Positions 1 to 6,223 of a stretch of 6,899 nt of DNA are shown here, piece after piece. Below the pieces are notes generated by a model. That model searched no databases. It was not told the origin of the DNA and saw only the letters and a program-made list of their open reading frames with translations. Each line of letters opens with the position of its first letter. Within the stretch, counting starts at the first letter, position 1. The stretch spans positions 1-6,899 of the forward strand of contig CATPAT010000296.1 of the NCBI GenBank assembly GCA_955652155.1, in the 5' to 3' direction. Position numbers and translations under genes: made by a program. Origin of the DNA: an uncultured Chthoniobacterales bacterium. Its GTDB lineage: Bacteria; Verrucomicrobiota; Verrucomicrobiia; Chthoniobacterales; UBA10450.

Positions 1-168
1 AAGGAAGAGTGTGCGCAGGTCATGGAAACCTGTAAAGAGATGAGACTGCTTCTCGGCAAAGGCGGACTCTGGGGACAAACGATCCGCTTCTCGCCGCCGA
101 TGTGTGTTAACGAACAAGACGCCGACTTTCTTCTCGAAGTTCTCGACCGCGCGCTGGAGAGTTTGTGA
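1..168 (+). CDS. Class-III PLP-dependent aminotransferase, C-terminal fragment (AGXT2-like)
   Basis: Frame 1 is open from the window edge to TGA at 166-168 and gives 55 residues, the C-terminal end of a longer protein whose start lies outside the window. The fragment contains CKEMRLLLGKGGLWGQTIRF followed by SPPMC and then a DADFLLEVLD-type helix. This is the usual C-terminal domain ending of class-III (ornithine/GABA/alanine-glyoxylate type) aminotransferases, and the Cys-Lys-Glu-Met and Pro-Met-Cys pieces resemble alanine-glyoxylate aminotransferase 2 and its bacterial relatives. Such enzymes move an amino group between an amino acid and a keto acid in the cytoplasm, using pyridoxal phosphate bound to a lysine. 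That lysine is not in the visible part, so the substrate cannot be read from here. The stop overlaps a possible GTG start of the next gene (GTGA), suggesting coupled expression. Confidence 0.85.
   Translation, partial: KEECAQVMETCKEMRLLLGKGGLWGQTIRFSPPMCVNEQDADFLLEVLDRALESL
156..159 (+). promoter_or_regulatory. Possible Shine-Dalgarno GGAG for the small exported protein
   Basis: GGAG lies inside the last codons of the aminotransferase. It is 5 bases before GTG 165 and 14 bases before ATG 174. The spacing favours the GTG start, while the signal-peptide shape favours the ATG, so this site leaves the start choice open. Confidence 0.35.
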
Positions 169-173
169 TACTA

Positions 174-530
174 ATGAGCCGCACCGTGGCTGCTCTTTGT
201 TTGGTGGCGGTGAACTGTGCAACGTCCGCGCCAGTTTCGCAAAACGGGTGGACAGTTGTGAAAGTGATCGATCTACACCTAGAACTTGTCGATTCGAATC
301 GGGTTGAAGGATACTGGTTTACGAAAAACTATGTCGTCCCGGAGGCGAGCGCGCACGATATTGTTGTCGATCCGCTGTGGCATTGGAAAATTCGGAACGG
401 GCATTTGCAAATTTATAGCGAATCGCAACTCGAAGACGAACTCACGCTGATAAAGATCGATCCGAAGATTGTTACAGTTCGCAAACGTAGCGGAGCGATC
501 GCGCGTTATCGCTATAGCTATCGCCGCTAA
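174..530 (+). CDS. Small putatively exported protein of unknown function
   Basis: This encodes 118 residues from ATG 174, or 121 from GTG 165 in the same frame. The N-terminus (MSRTVAALCLVAVNCATSA) has one basic residue, then a hydrophobic core and small residues, like a short signal peptide; a cut after residue 19 (TSA) is possible, though Pro follows it. Cys15 is not in a good lipobox because Asn precedes it. The mature part is rich in beta-type alternation and aromatic residues (EGYWFTKNYVV, DPLWHWKIRNGHLQIY) and ends in a basic tail (RYRYSYRR). I do not recognise a family. I chose ATG 174 because it gives a cleaner signal peptide; GGAG at 156-159 is better spaced for GTG 165 (5 bases) than for ATG (14 bases), so the start is uncertain. 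It directly follows the aminotransferase and is probably co-transcribed with it. Confidence 0.65.
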   Translation: MSRTVAALCLVAVNCATSAPVSQNGWTVVKVIDLHLELVDSNRVEGYWFTKNYVVPEASAHDIVVDPLWHWKIRNGHLQIYSESQLEDELTLIKIDPKIVTVRKRSGAIARYRYSYRR

Positions 531-547
531 ATAAGCGAGCTTGTGTG

Positions 548-574
548 AGATCCTTCACTCCGTTCAGGATGACA
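548..574. repeat. Short imperfect palindrome of dispersed-repeat type
   Basis: ATCCT (550-554) and AGGAT (566-570) are perfect inverted repeats separated by 11 bases (TCACTCCGTTC), flanked by GAG on the left and GACA on the right. From memory, close variants of this motif (TCCTTCGCTCCGCTCAGGAT) occur as scattered intergenic copies in many bacterial genomes; I could not search for this. It fills most of the 52-base gap between the small exported protein and the membrane/spermidine-synthase fusion. An in-frame TTG at 541 would translate through it into a typical ILHSVQDD peptide, which is a sign of a false upstream start. Confidence 0.5.
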
Positions 575-582
575 AACGGCTG

Positions 583-3414
583 ATGCGACTCGCGATTCTT
601 TCGGTTGTTCTTTTCCTATCGGGAATCAGCGCGCTGATTTTCGAAACGCTCTGGCTTCGACTGAGTGGACTCGCGTTCGGCAATTCGATTTGGGCGGCGG
701 CGCTGATTCTTTCGAGCTTCATGGCCGGTCTCGCGCTCGGAACCGCAATTGCCGCGTCATCGAAATTGAGGATCCGCCCGCTCAAATTGTACGCGGCGCT
801 CGAATTTGCGGTCGCGCTCTTCGGTTGCACGATCGTTTTCGCGTTGCCGATTGTCGGCGAACTGTTGCGTCCGCTTTTTCAAACGCTTTGGTCGCATCAA
901 ACGATTCTTCTGGCACTGCGCGTCCTGTTTTCATTCGTGCTGCTCTTAATTCCGACAACCGCGATGGGTCTGACTTTGCCGGTTGTCCTCGAAGATCGCA
1001 TTCTCGCGCGTGCCGACTTCGGTCGCGCGCTCGGTGTTCTCTACGGCTTCAACACCATCGGTGCAGTCGTCGGGGCTTTGATCGGTGAGCTTTTTCTGAT
1101 CAAAGCCTTTGGATTGTGGGGCACGAGTTTGGCAGCAGGTCTTTTGAATTGCGTCGCTGCGGCGATCGCGTTGTTACTCGTTAAGGTGGACGCAGTGACC
1201 GGGACGCGAACAGCATCCCCTGCAGCAACGCCGCAATGGTTGCGACTGGACTATCGCCTGCCCTGGCGACCACTGTTGGTTAGTTTCGGCGCCGGCTGCA
1301 TTTTGCTGACGTTGGAAGTGGTTTGGTTCCGTTTCCTTCGATTGTACGTCGCGTCGTCCGCCACGGCGTTCAGTCTGATGCTCGCGATCGTTCTGGCCGG
1401 AATCGGCCTGGGCGGTATCGCGTCCGGTGCTCTTTTGAAAAGAATGCGCCAATCGGCGCTTCCGATTCTTCTCGTCATCGCCGCGATCCTGACGCTGCTT
1501 TGCTACATCTTCTTCCCGGTTCCAAAGCTCGGCGAAGGCGAGAAGAATTTTTATTTGGAATCCTGGCCGCAGATCGCGCTGCTCTCGATCGCGCTGATGT
1601 TCCCGGTCGCGTTTCTTTCGGGCGTCTTGTTTCCAGCGATCGCAGCGCGCGTTCAGGAAAGTGTGCCGAGCCGGATGAACAGTCTTGGCATCACGACATT
1701 GTTCAACACCGCCGGCGCAGCAATCGGCCCGCTGCTCGCCGGATTCGTGCTGCTCCCGAAGCTCGGCTTCCAATCGAGCTTGATTATCTGCGCAGTCGGT
1801 TACGGCCTTCTTTGCCTAACAATCAGTCAAAAAGATAACTGGTCGCCTCAAGGGCCGGCTGGATTCGCGCTGCTGGAACTGTGCGTTCTGTTTGTCGCAA
1901 GCGTCGCGCTGTTTCCAAATCACCGCGACGAAATGCATTTCGCCAATGCCCGGCATTTGTACGAATCCGAAAACCAGCATCTGGTTAAAAGAATCGAAGG
2001 CACGATGGGAACATGGCAGCTTCTGCGTCGCGATCTTTTTGGCCAGCCTTATTACTACAGATTGATGACGGACGGATTTTCGATGTCGGCAACGAATCCG
2101 CGTAATCAACGCTACATGCGCCTGTTCGCTTATCTGCCATCGGCGCTGCATCCGGAGCCCGAGAATGCGCTTCTCATCGCGTTCGGTTGCGGTGTGACCG
2201 CGGACGCGCTCACGCACAATGTCGATCTTAAACACATCGACATTGTCGATATCTCCAAGGAAGCATTCGCACTGGCGGACGACTATCGCGAAGCCGGCTA
2301 CTCGAATTCACTGCGTGATCCTCGCGTTACTGCGATTGTTCAGGACGGCCGATTCTTTTTGCAAGCCACTCCGCAGCGCTACGACATCATAACCGGCGAA
2401 CCGCCGCCGCCAAAAGTGCTCGGGTCGGTAAATCTTTATACCGAACAATTTTTCTCGCTGATGAGCGATCGACTGCGAGATGGCGGCATCGCGACATTCT
2501 GGCTGCCGGTTTATCAACTCAACGTCAACGAAGCGAAAGCGATTTTACTCGCATTTCACGACGCGTTTCCAAATTGCGTGGTCTGGTCCAGCTCCGACGA
2601 GGAATGGATCATGATGGGAATCAAAGGCGCGCCACAGAAGATCGACAATGAGCAGATCCGAAAATTTTGGCGGTTCGGAAGCACGCGCGATGATCTGGCC
2701 CGGATTGGAGTTGAAGTCCCGGAGCAGTTGGCCGCGTTGTTCGTGATGGACGGCGACGAAATCGATCGCATCGCTAACGGAACCAAGCCGCTGACAGATT
2801 TTTATCCGAAACGGCTCGGCGATGTCACGGCTGAGGACAAAGCGATCCACGAATTCACCAGCGACTACATGCTAGCAACATCGGCAGTGGAACGTTTTCA
2901 ATCCTCGCGATTGATCCAGGAAATTTGGCCTACGACGATGACGGCGCAACTCGAGCCGTTCTTTGCCATTCGGGAAATGCGTTATCGGGCCGGTCTCAGC
3001 GAAACGAATTGGCTGGCGGAGTTGGATATTCATCTGCGCGGTTCGCGTTTGCGCGAGCCGGTCCTGGAAACCATGGGCACGAATTCATTTCGGATCGCTC
3101 TGGCTGAAAAAGCCGCGGATAATTTGCAGCCGCCGCCAATCGAATTGTTGCCAGACTTGATCGCAGAGGCACTTGCGCGACGGGATTATCATGGGGCGAT
3201 TCGCCTGTTAGAAGACAGACGAGCACGCGGCGCGGCGAATCGCGACGATATTTGCCTGCTCACGTATTTGTATTGCTTGAACGGTGAAGTCCCGAAAGCC
3301 GAATCCGTCGCGACCGCCACGACCGATCGGGGGCGTCCATTTGTGAAATGGCTCTGGGGAAAATTGCAGGCCGAATATGGATTCCGTCCGCCAACGTCGG
3401 ACTGGCTGCGCTAG
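583..3414 (+). CDS. Membrane-fused spermidine synthase-like protein with TPR-like tail
   Basis: The product has 943 residues. Residues 1-445 form about 13 hydrophobic segments (for example 3-23, 36-58, 107-127, 229-249, 330-353, 427-445), resembling the transporter-like half of 'fused MFS/spermidine synthase' proteins. Residues about 455-680 follow the aminopropyltransferase fold: LMTDG at 494-498, HPEP at 523-526, the nucleotide-binding loop AFGCG (533-537), DIVD (553-556) at the end of strand 2, QDGRFF (587-592), and YDIITGEPPPP at 600-610. True spermidine synthases have a catalytic Asp where Glu606 sits and another Asp-Pro where Pro609-Pro610 lie, so the substrate is probably not the standard putrescine and decarboxylated AdoMet. 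Residues about 855-910 look like a TPR-type helical pair (ALARRDYHGAIRLLED; LLTYLYCLNGEVPKAE). I chose ATG 583 rather than TTG 541 because the latter reads through the 548-574 repeat. AGGA at 566-569 is a weak ribosome site. The true reaction is unknown. Confidence 0.85.
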   Translation: MRLAILSVVLFLSGISALIFETLWLRLSGLAFGNSIWAAALILSSFMAGLALGTAIAASSKLRIRPLKLYAALEFAVALFGCTIVFALPIVGELLRPLFQTLWSHQTILLALRVLFSFVLLLIPTTAMGLTLPVVLEDRILARADFGRALGVLYGFNTIGAVVGALIGELFLIKAFGLWGTSLAAGLLNCVAAAIALLLVKVDAVTGTRTASPAATPQWLRLDYRLPWRPLLVSFGAGCILLTLEVVWFRFLRLYVASSATAFSLMLAIVLAGIGLGGIASGALLKRMRQSALPILLVIAAILTLLCYIFFPVPKLGEGEKNFYLESWPQIALLSIALMFPVAFLSGVLFPAIAARVQESVPSRMNSLGITTLFNTAGAAIGPLLAGFVLLPKLGFQSSLIICAVGYGLLCLTISQKDNWSPQGPAGFALLELCVLFVASVALFPNHRDEMHFANARHLYESENQHLVKRIEGTMGTWQLLRRDLFGQPYYYRLMTDGFSMSATNPRNQRYMRLFAYLPSALHPEPENALLIAFGCGVTADALTHNVDLKHIDIVDISKEAFALADDYREAGYSNSLRDPRVTAIVQDGRFFLQATPQRYDIITGEPPPPKVLGSVNLYTEQFFSLMSDRLRDGGIATFWLPVYQLNVNEAKAILLAFHDAFPNCVVWSSSDEEWIMMGIKGAPQKIDNEQIRKFWRFGSTRDDLARIGVEVPEQLAALFVMDGDEIDRIANGTKPLTDFYPKRLGDVTAEDKAIHEFTSDYMLATSAVERFQSSRLIQEIWPTTMTAQLEPFFAIREMRYRAGLSETNWLAELDIHLRGSRLREPVLETMGTNSFRIALAEKAADNLQPPPIELLPDLIAEALARRDYHGAIRLLEDRRARGAANRDDICLLTYLYCLNGEVPKAESVATATTDRGRPFVKWLWGKLQAEYGFRPPTSDWLR

Positions 3415-3466
3415 AGCGCGACTTTGAGTTGGAAAAGGAGCGCGCAATCCTCTACTGCGTCGTGCG

Positions 3467-4966
3467 ATGGGTGATGAATACGACGCGGTCGTGGTCGGCT
3501 CGGGACCGAACGGCCTCGCGGCCGGGATCACGCTCGCGCGCGCAGGACTGTCGGTTCTGGTATTGGAAGCAAATTCGAGCATCGGTGGCGGGGCACGCTC
3601 GGCCGAATTGACGCTGCCAGAGTTTGTTCACGATGTTTGTTCGGCGGTTCATCCGCTTGCCGCGGGCTCACCATTTTTCAAAACGCTACCGCTCGAACGA
3701 TTCGGGCTCGATTGGATCCAACCTGAAATTCCACTCGCGCATCCGCTCGATGACGGCACCGCTGCATGTCTGCAGCGTGATGTCGATCTAACCGCGGGTT
3801 CGTTCGGCGACGATGCGCGATCGTATCGAAACCTGATGGCTCCCCTCGCTCGCGATTGGGAACAACTGGCGCCGGAATTTCTGCAACCGATCCTGCATCT
3901 GCCGCGATATCCATTCGCGCTCGGCCGCTTTGGCGTTCGCGCGATTTGTCCAGCGACATGGCTGATGAAAGCGTTGTTCAAGAACGAATCGACGCGCGCC
4001 TTGTTCGCCGGAATCGCGGCACATTCATTCCTTCCGTTGGAATCGCCGGTTTCTTCCGCGTTCGCGCTCGTGCTCGGCGCTGCGGGGCACGCAGTCGGGT
4101 GGCCAATTCCTCGCGGCGGATCGCAATCGATCTCCAACGCGCTCGTTAAATATTTTCGCGAGCTCGGCGGCGAGATCGAGATCGACCGCCGGATCAAAAA
4201 TCTGGAGCAGCTGCCGAAATCGCGTGTCACCCTTTTTGATACAACTGTCTGGCAGTTCGCGCGGATCACCGGCGAAAGGTTGCCCGCGCGTTATCGCCAA
4301 CGACTGGAAAATTTCAGGCACGCGCCTGGAATTTTCAAAATCGATTACGCGTTGTCGTCGCCGATTCCGTGGAAGGCGGATGTCTGTCGCCGCGCCGGAA
4401 CAATTCATCTTGGCGGAACGATTGATGAAATTGCGAGTGCAGAGCGCGAAATCGCGCGCGGCAAAATCCCGGAGCGCCCGTTTGCGCTGGTGGCGCAACA
4501 AAGTCTGTTTGATGAATCGCGCGCGCCGCGCGGACAACACACCCTCTGGGCCTATTGCCACGTTCCGTTCGATTGCTCACCACGGCGAGTCCGTCCGGCG
4601 GCGGACAAGATCGACATGTCGGAGCGAATCGAATCGCAAATCGAACGGTTCGCCCCCGGCTTCCGCGATTGCATTCTCGCGCGCCACAAAGCGAGCGGTG
4701 TCGATCTTGAAAAATCGAATCCGAACCTCGCGGGCGGCGATATTAGTGGCGGCGCCGTTAACGTGGCGCAGCTGATTGCGCGACCGGTTCTCAGTCCGAC
4801 TCCATATCGAACACCGTTGCGCGGCGTTTACTTGTGTTCGTCGTCGACTCCACCGGCCGGCGGCGTTCACGGAATGTGCGGCTACCATGGCGCGCGGGCA
4901 GCTTTGCGCGATATCTTCGGCAAACGATTAGGGGCGGATCCTCAGCGTCATCTTTCGCGCGATTGA
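3467..4966 (+). CDS. FAD-dependent oxidoreductase, phytoene dehydrogenase-related family
   Basis: The protein has 499 residues. The N-terminus is a Rossmann FAD-binding unit: VVVGSGPNGLAAG at 8-20, with Glu34 (LVLEAN) in the position that holds the FAD ribose, then GGGARS at 40-45. Residues 216-235 (RGGSQSISNALVKYFRELGG) are the conserved central stretch of this family. The C-terminus carries GVYLCSSSTPPAGGVHGMCG (453-472) followed by YHGARAAL, a family hallmark that closes over FAD. These proteins are relatives of carotenoid desaturases and of PYROXD2; the subfamily's substrate is generally unknown, and no carotenoid genes are seen here. The segment around 240-265 is short compared with CrtI enzymes, which I recall as usual for this subgroup. 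The only close start is ATG 3467. The nearest good Shine-Dalgarno, AAGGAG at 3435-3440, is 26 bases away. The gap from the preceding gene is 52 bases. Confidence 0.88.
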   Translation: MGDEYDAVVVGSGPNGLAAGITLARAGLSVLVLEANSSIGGGARSAELTLPEFVHDVCSAVHPLAAGSPFFKTLPLERFGLDWIQPEIPLAHPLDDGTAACLQRDVDLTAGSFGDDARSYRNLMAPLARDWEQLAPEFLQPILHLPRYPFALGRFGVRAICPATWLMKALFKNESTRALFAGIAAHSFLPLESPVSSAFALVLGAAGHAVGWPIPRGGSQSISNALVKYFRELGGEIEIDRRIKNLEQLPKSRVTLFDTTVWQFARITGERLPARYRQRLENFRHAPGIFKIDYALSSPIPWKADVCRRAGTIHLGGTIDEIASAEREIARGKIPERPFALVAQQSLFDESRAPRGQHTLWAYCHVPFDCSPRRVRPAADKIDMSERIESQIERFAPGFRDCILARHKASGVDLEKSNPNLAGGDISGGAVNVAQLIARPVLSPTPYRTPLRGVYLCSSSTPPAGGVHGMCGYHGARAALRDIFGKRLGADPQRHLSRD

Positions 4967-4977
4967 AAATCTTTCGA

Positions 4978-4997
4978 GCGCCCCTATCGTTGGGCGC
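4978..4997 (+). other. GC-rich hairpin before the PagL-like start codon
   Basis: GCGCCC (4978-4983) pairs perfectly with GGGCGC (4992-4997) around an 8-base loop (CTATCGTT). It begins 11 bases after the oxidoreductase stop and ends 3 bases before ATG 5001, covering the place where a ribosome site should be. No T-run follows, so it is a poor intrinsic terminator. It may damp translation of the next gene, or may be chance in GC-rich DNA. Confidence 0.3.
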
Positions 4998-5000
4998 GAC

Positions 5001-5606
5001 ATGAAGTTTTTCGGCGCGGGAATTTTGGGCACGGCGCTTTTAATCGAATCGCTCTTTGCCGGCGACACCGTCTCACGCGTACCGTACGGCGAACCGCTTA
5101 ATCCACCGCGATTCGAGGTCGCAGTTCAATCAGGCTACTTGCTCGGCGTTTTCGGCAATCCCGACAGTTACGAGATCGGTCCGGAATTTATTACCGGGCG
5201 GGTTCGCTGGGGCGTGAACGATAGCGACAACTGGACGCGCGGTTATAATCAATTTTGTCTCACGCTCATGGCCGAACCGATCTTTCGTGGCGTGGAAAAT
5301 CATTACTTCGGCGTCAATTTTGGCGGCCGCTACAATTTCGTGCGCCCCTACTGGCGACTTGTCCCCTACATTTCAGGCGGGCTCGGTCTTGGTTGGATCG
5401 ATAGTCATCCGGACATGCGCGGATCGCAGGGACAGGATTTTACTTTCAACATTTTGACCGGCATCGGCGTGTCCTACGAAATCGACCAACGTTGGAAGTT
5501 GGACGTCGGCGCGCTTTATGAACACCTGTCCAATGGCGGACAAACCGACCCGAATCCGAGCCTAAATCTGATCGGGCCGCAAATTGGAATCAGTTATTCC
5601 TTTTGA
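5001..5606 (+). CDS. PagL-like acyloxyacyl hydrolase (outer-membrane lipid A 3-O-deacylase family)
   Basis: The product has 201 residues. Residues 1-20 (MKFFGAGILGTALLIESLFA) form a signal peptide with probable cleavage after Ala20. The rest alternates polar and non-polar residues with many Gly and aromatic residues, as in a small beta-barrel, and ends in SYSF, the terminal aromatic signal of outer-membrane proteins. YEHLSNGGQTDPNPSLNLIG (173-192) matches the PagL-family active-site region: His175 and Ser177 correspond to the His-x-Ser of PagL, which removes the 3-O-linked acyl chain from lipid A. The third PagL residue, a Glu about 14 positions after the His, is not seen; Asn189 is there, which I believe is common in distant homologues. 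Activity on lipid A is therefore inferred. The gap to the previous stop is 34 bases, with a hairpin just before the start and no clear Shine-Dalgarno. The stop overlaps the next gene. Confidence 0.82.
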   Translation: MKFFGAGILGTALLIESLFAGDTVSRVPYGEPLNPPRFEVAVQSGYLLGVFGNPDSYEIGPEFITGRVRWGVNDSDNWTRGYNQFCLTLMAEPIFRGVENHYFGVNFGGRYNFVRPYWRLVPYISGGLGLGWIDSHPDMRGSQGQDFTFNILTGIGVSYEIDQRWKLDVGALYEHLSNGGQTDPNPSLNLIGPQIGISYSF

Positions 5607-6223
5607 TGAATGTTCCCGACGAAAATATTCTAGTCATAAAACGCCACTTGTTCGATGAGCTCGGCGCTTTTCAGGGACTAAACTTTGAACCGTGCAAATA
5701 CCTGGACTCAATTTTATCGCGCGGGAACAATTTCTTTTTGCCGCGCGCCCAGGCCGAAAAAGATCCGAACCACAAGCAAATCATTCCATACGCGCTGCTC
5801 ACGCATGGCGACAAAGTGCTTCACTACGTTCGCGGGAAAAGAGCCGGCGAACAGCGCCTCGTGGCTAAAGGTTCCATTGGGATCGGCGGTCACATGAACG
5901 AAAGCGACGAATCGCTTTTCGCTTTGGACGAAGCGGCCTACCGCGCCGGTGTCGAGCGCGAAGTCGCGGAGGAAATCGCGATTAAGACAAAGTTCGAAGA
6001 CCGAATCGTCGCGCTCTTAAATGACGACAGCACCGAGGTCGGTCAGGTCCATCTGGGCGTCGTTCACGTTTTCAAATTGCCCGAGCCAAATGTGGAGAAG
6101 CGCGAAGCGATGATCACGAGTCTGGCGTTTCTCGACAAAAATGAATTGCTGGCGCGGCGCGATTCACTCGAAACGTGGTCGCAGATTTGTCTCGATTCGT
6201 TGGAACGGTTGATGGCGGTGTAG
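5606..6223 (+). CDS. NUDIX-like hydrolase with expanded Nudix box
   Basis: The protein has 205 residues and appears cytoplasmic, with no signal peptide or membrane segment. GSIGIGGHMN (89-98) and REVAEEIAI (118-126) are the two halves of a Nudix box, whose REVxEE residues bind the metal that supports cleavage of nucleoside diphosphate-linked compounds. In the standard box, G-x5-E-x7-RE-U-x-EE-x-GU, the first Gly and RE lie 13 residues apart; here, from Gly95 to Arg118, the distance is 23, and the final Gly is Ala125. This longer box matches what I recall of a group often annotated as phosphoesterase or NUDIX protein. The substrate is unknown. ATG 5606 shares one base with the TGA of the PagL-like gene (TGATG), so translation is probably coupled; an in-frame TTG at 5603 is less likely. 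The TAG stop lies in the GTAG head of the downstream inverted repeat. Confidence 0.8.
   Translation: MNVPDENILVIKRHLFDELGAFQGLNFEPCKYLDSILSRGNNFFLPRAQAEKDPNHKQIIPYALLTHGDKVLHYVRGKRAGEQRLVAKGSIGIGGHMNESDESLFALDEAAYRAGVEREVAEEIAIKTKFEDRIVALLNDDSTEVGQVHLGVVHVFKLPEPNVEKREAMITSLAFLDKNELLARRDSLETWSQICLDSLERLMAV

Noticed and set aside
541..582. TTG start extending the membrane/spermidine-synthase protein by 14 residues
   Set aside because: The added peptide is a translation of the short palindromic repeat and lacks a ribosome site. ATG 583 gives a normal N-terminus running straight into the first membrane segment.
1174..1773. Open frame of 199 codons on the minus strand
   Set aside because: It lies wholly inside the membrane/spermidine-synthase gene. 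Its product is low-complexity (rich in Arg, Glu, Gln) without motifs, as expected from the antisense of GC-biased coding DNA.
3414..3466. Terminator or promoter between the membrane fusion and the oxidoreductase
   Set aside because: Only a weak five-base GCGCG/CGCGC pairing with a long loop is present, with no T-run. No convincing -35/-10 pair could be identified.
3649..4269. Open frame of 206 codons on the minus strand
   Set aside because: It is antisense to the well-supported oxidoreductase gene. The peptide is rich in Arg, Ser and Pro with no recognisable domain.
4224..4775. Open frame of 183 codons on the plus strand, other frame
   Set aside because: It overlaps the oxidoreductase reading frame, which has clear family motifs. 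The alternative peptide is highly Arg- and Ser-rich and looks like a frame shadow.
3467..4966. Carotenoid biosynthesis enzyme CrtI
   Set aside because: The C-terminal STPPAGGVHGMCG signature and short central domain fit the phytoene dehydrogenase-related group better. No phytoene synthase or other carotenoid gene is nearby.
5586..5604. GGAAT/ATTCC hairpin followed by TTTT as a terminator
   Set aside because: The stem is only five base pairs and AT-rich, the T-run is short, and the segment encodes the conserved C-terminal end of the outer-membrane protein just before a coupled start codon.
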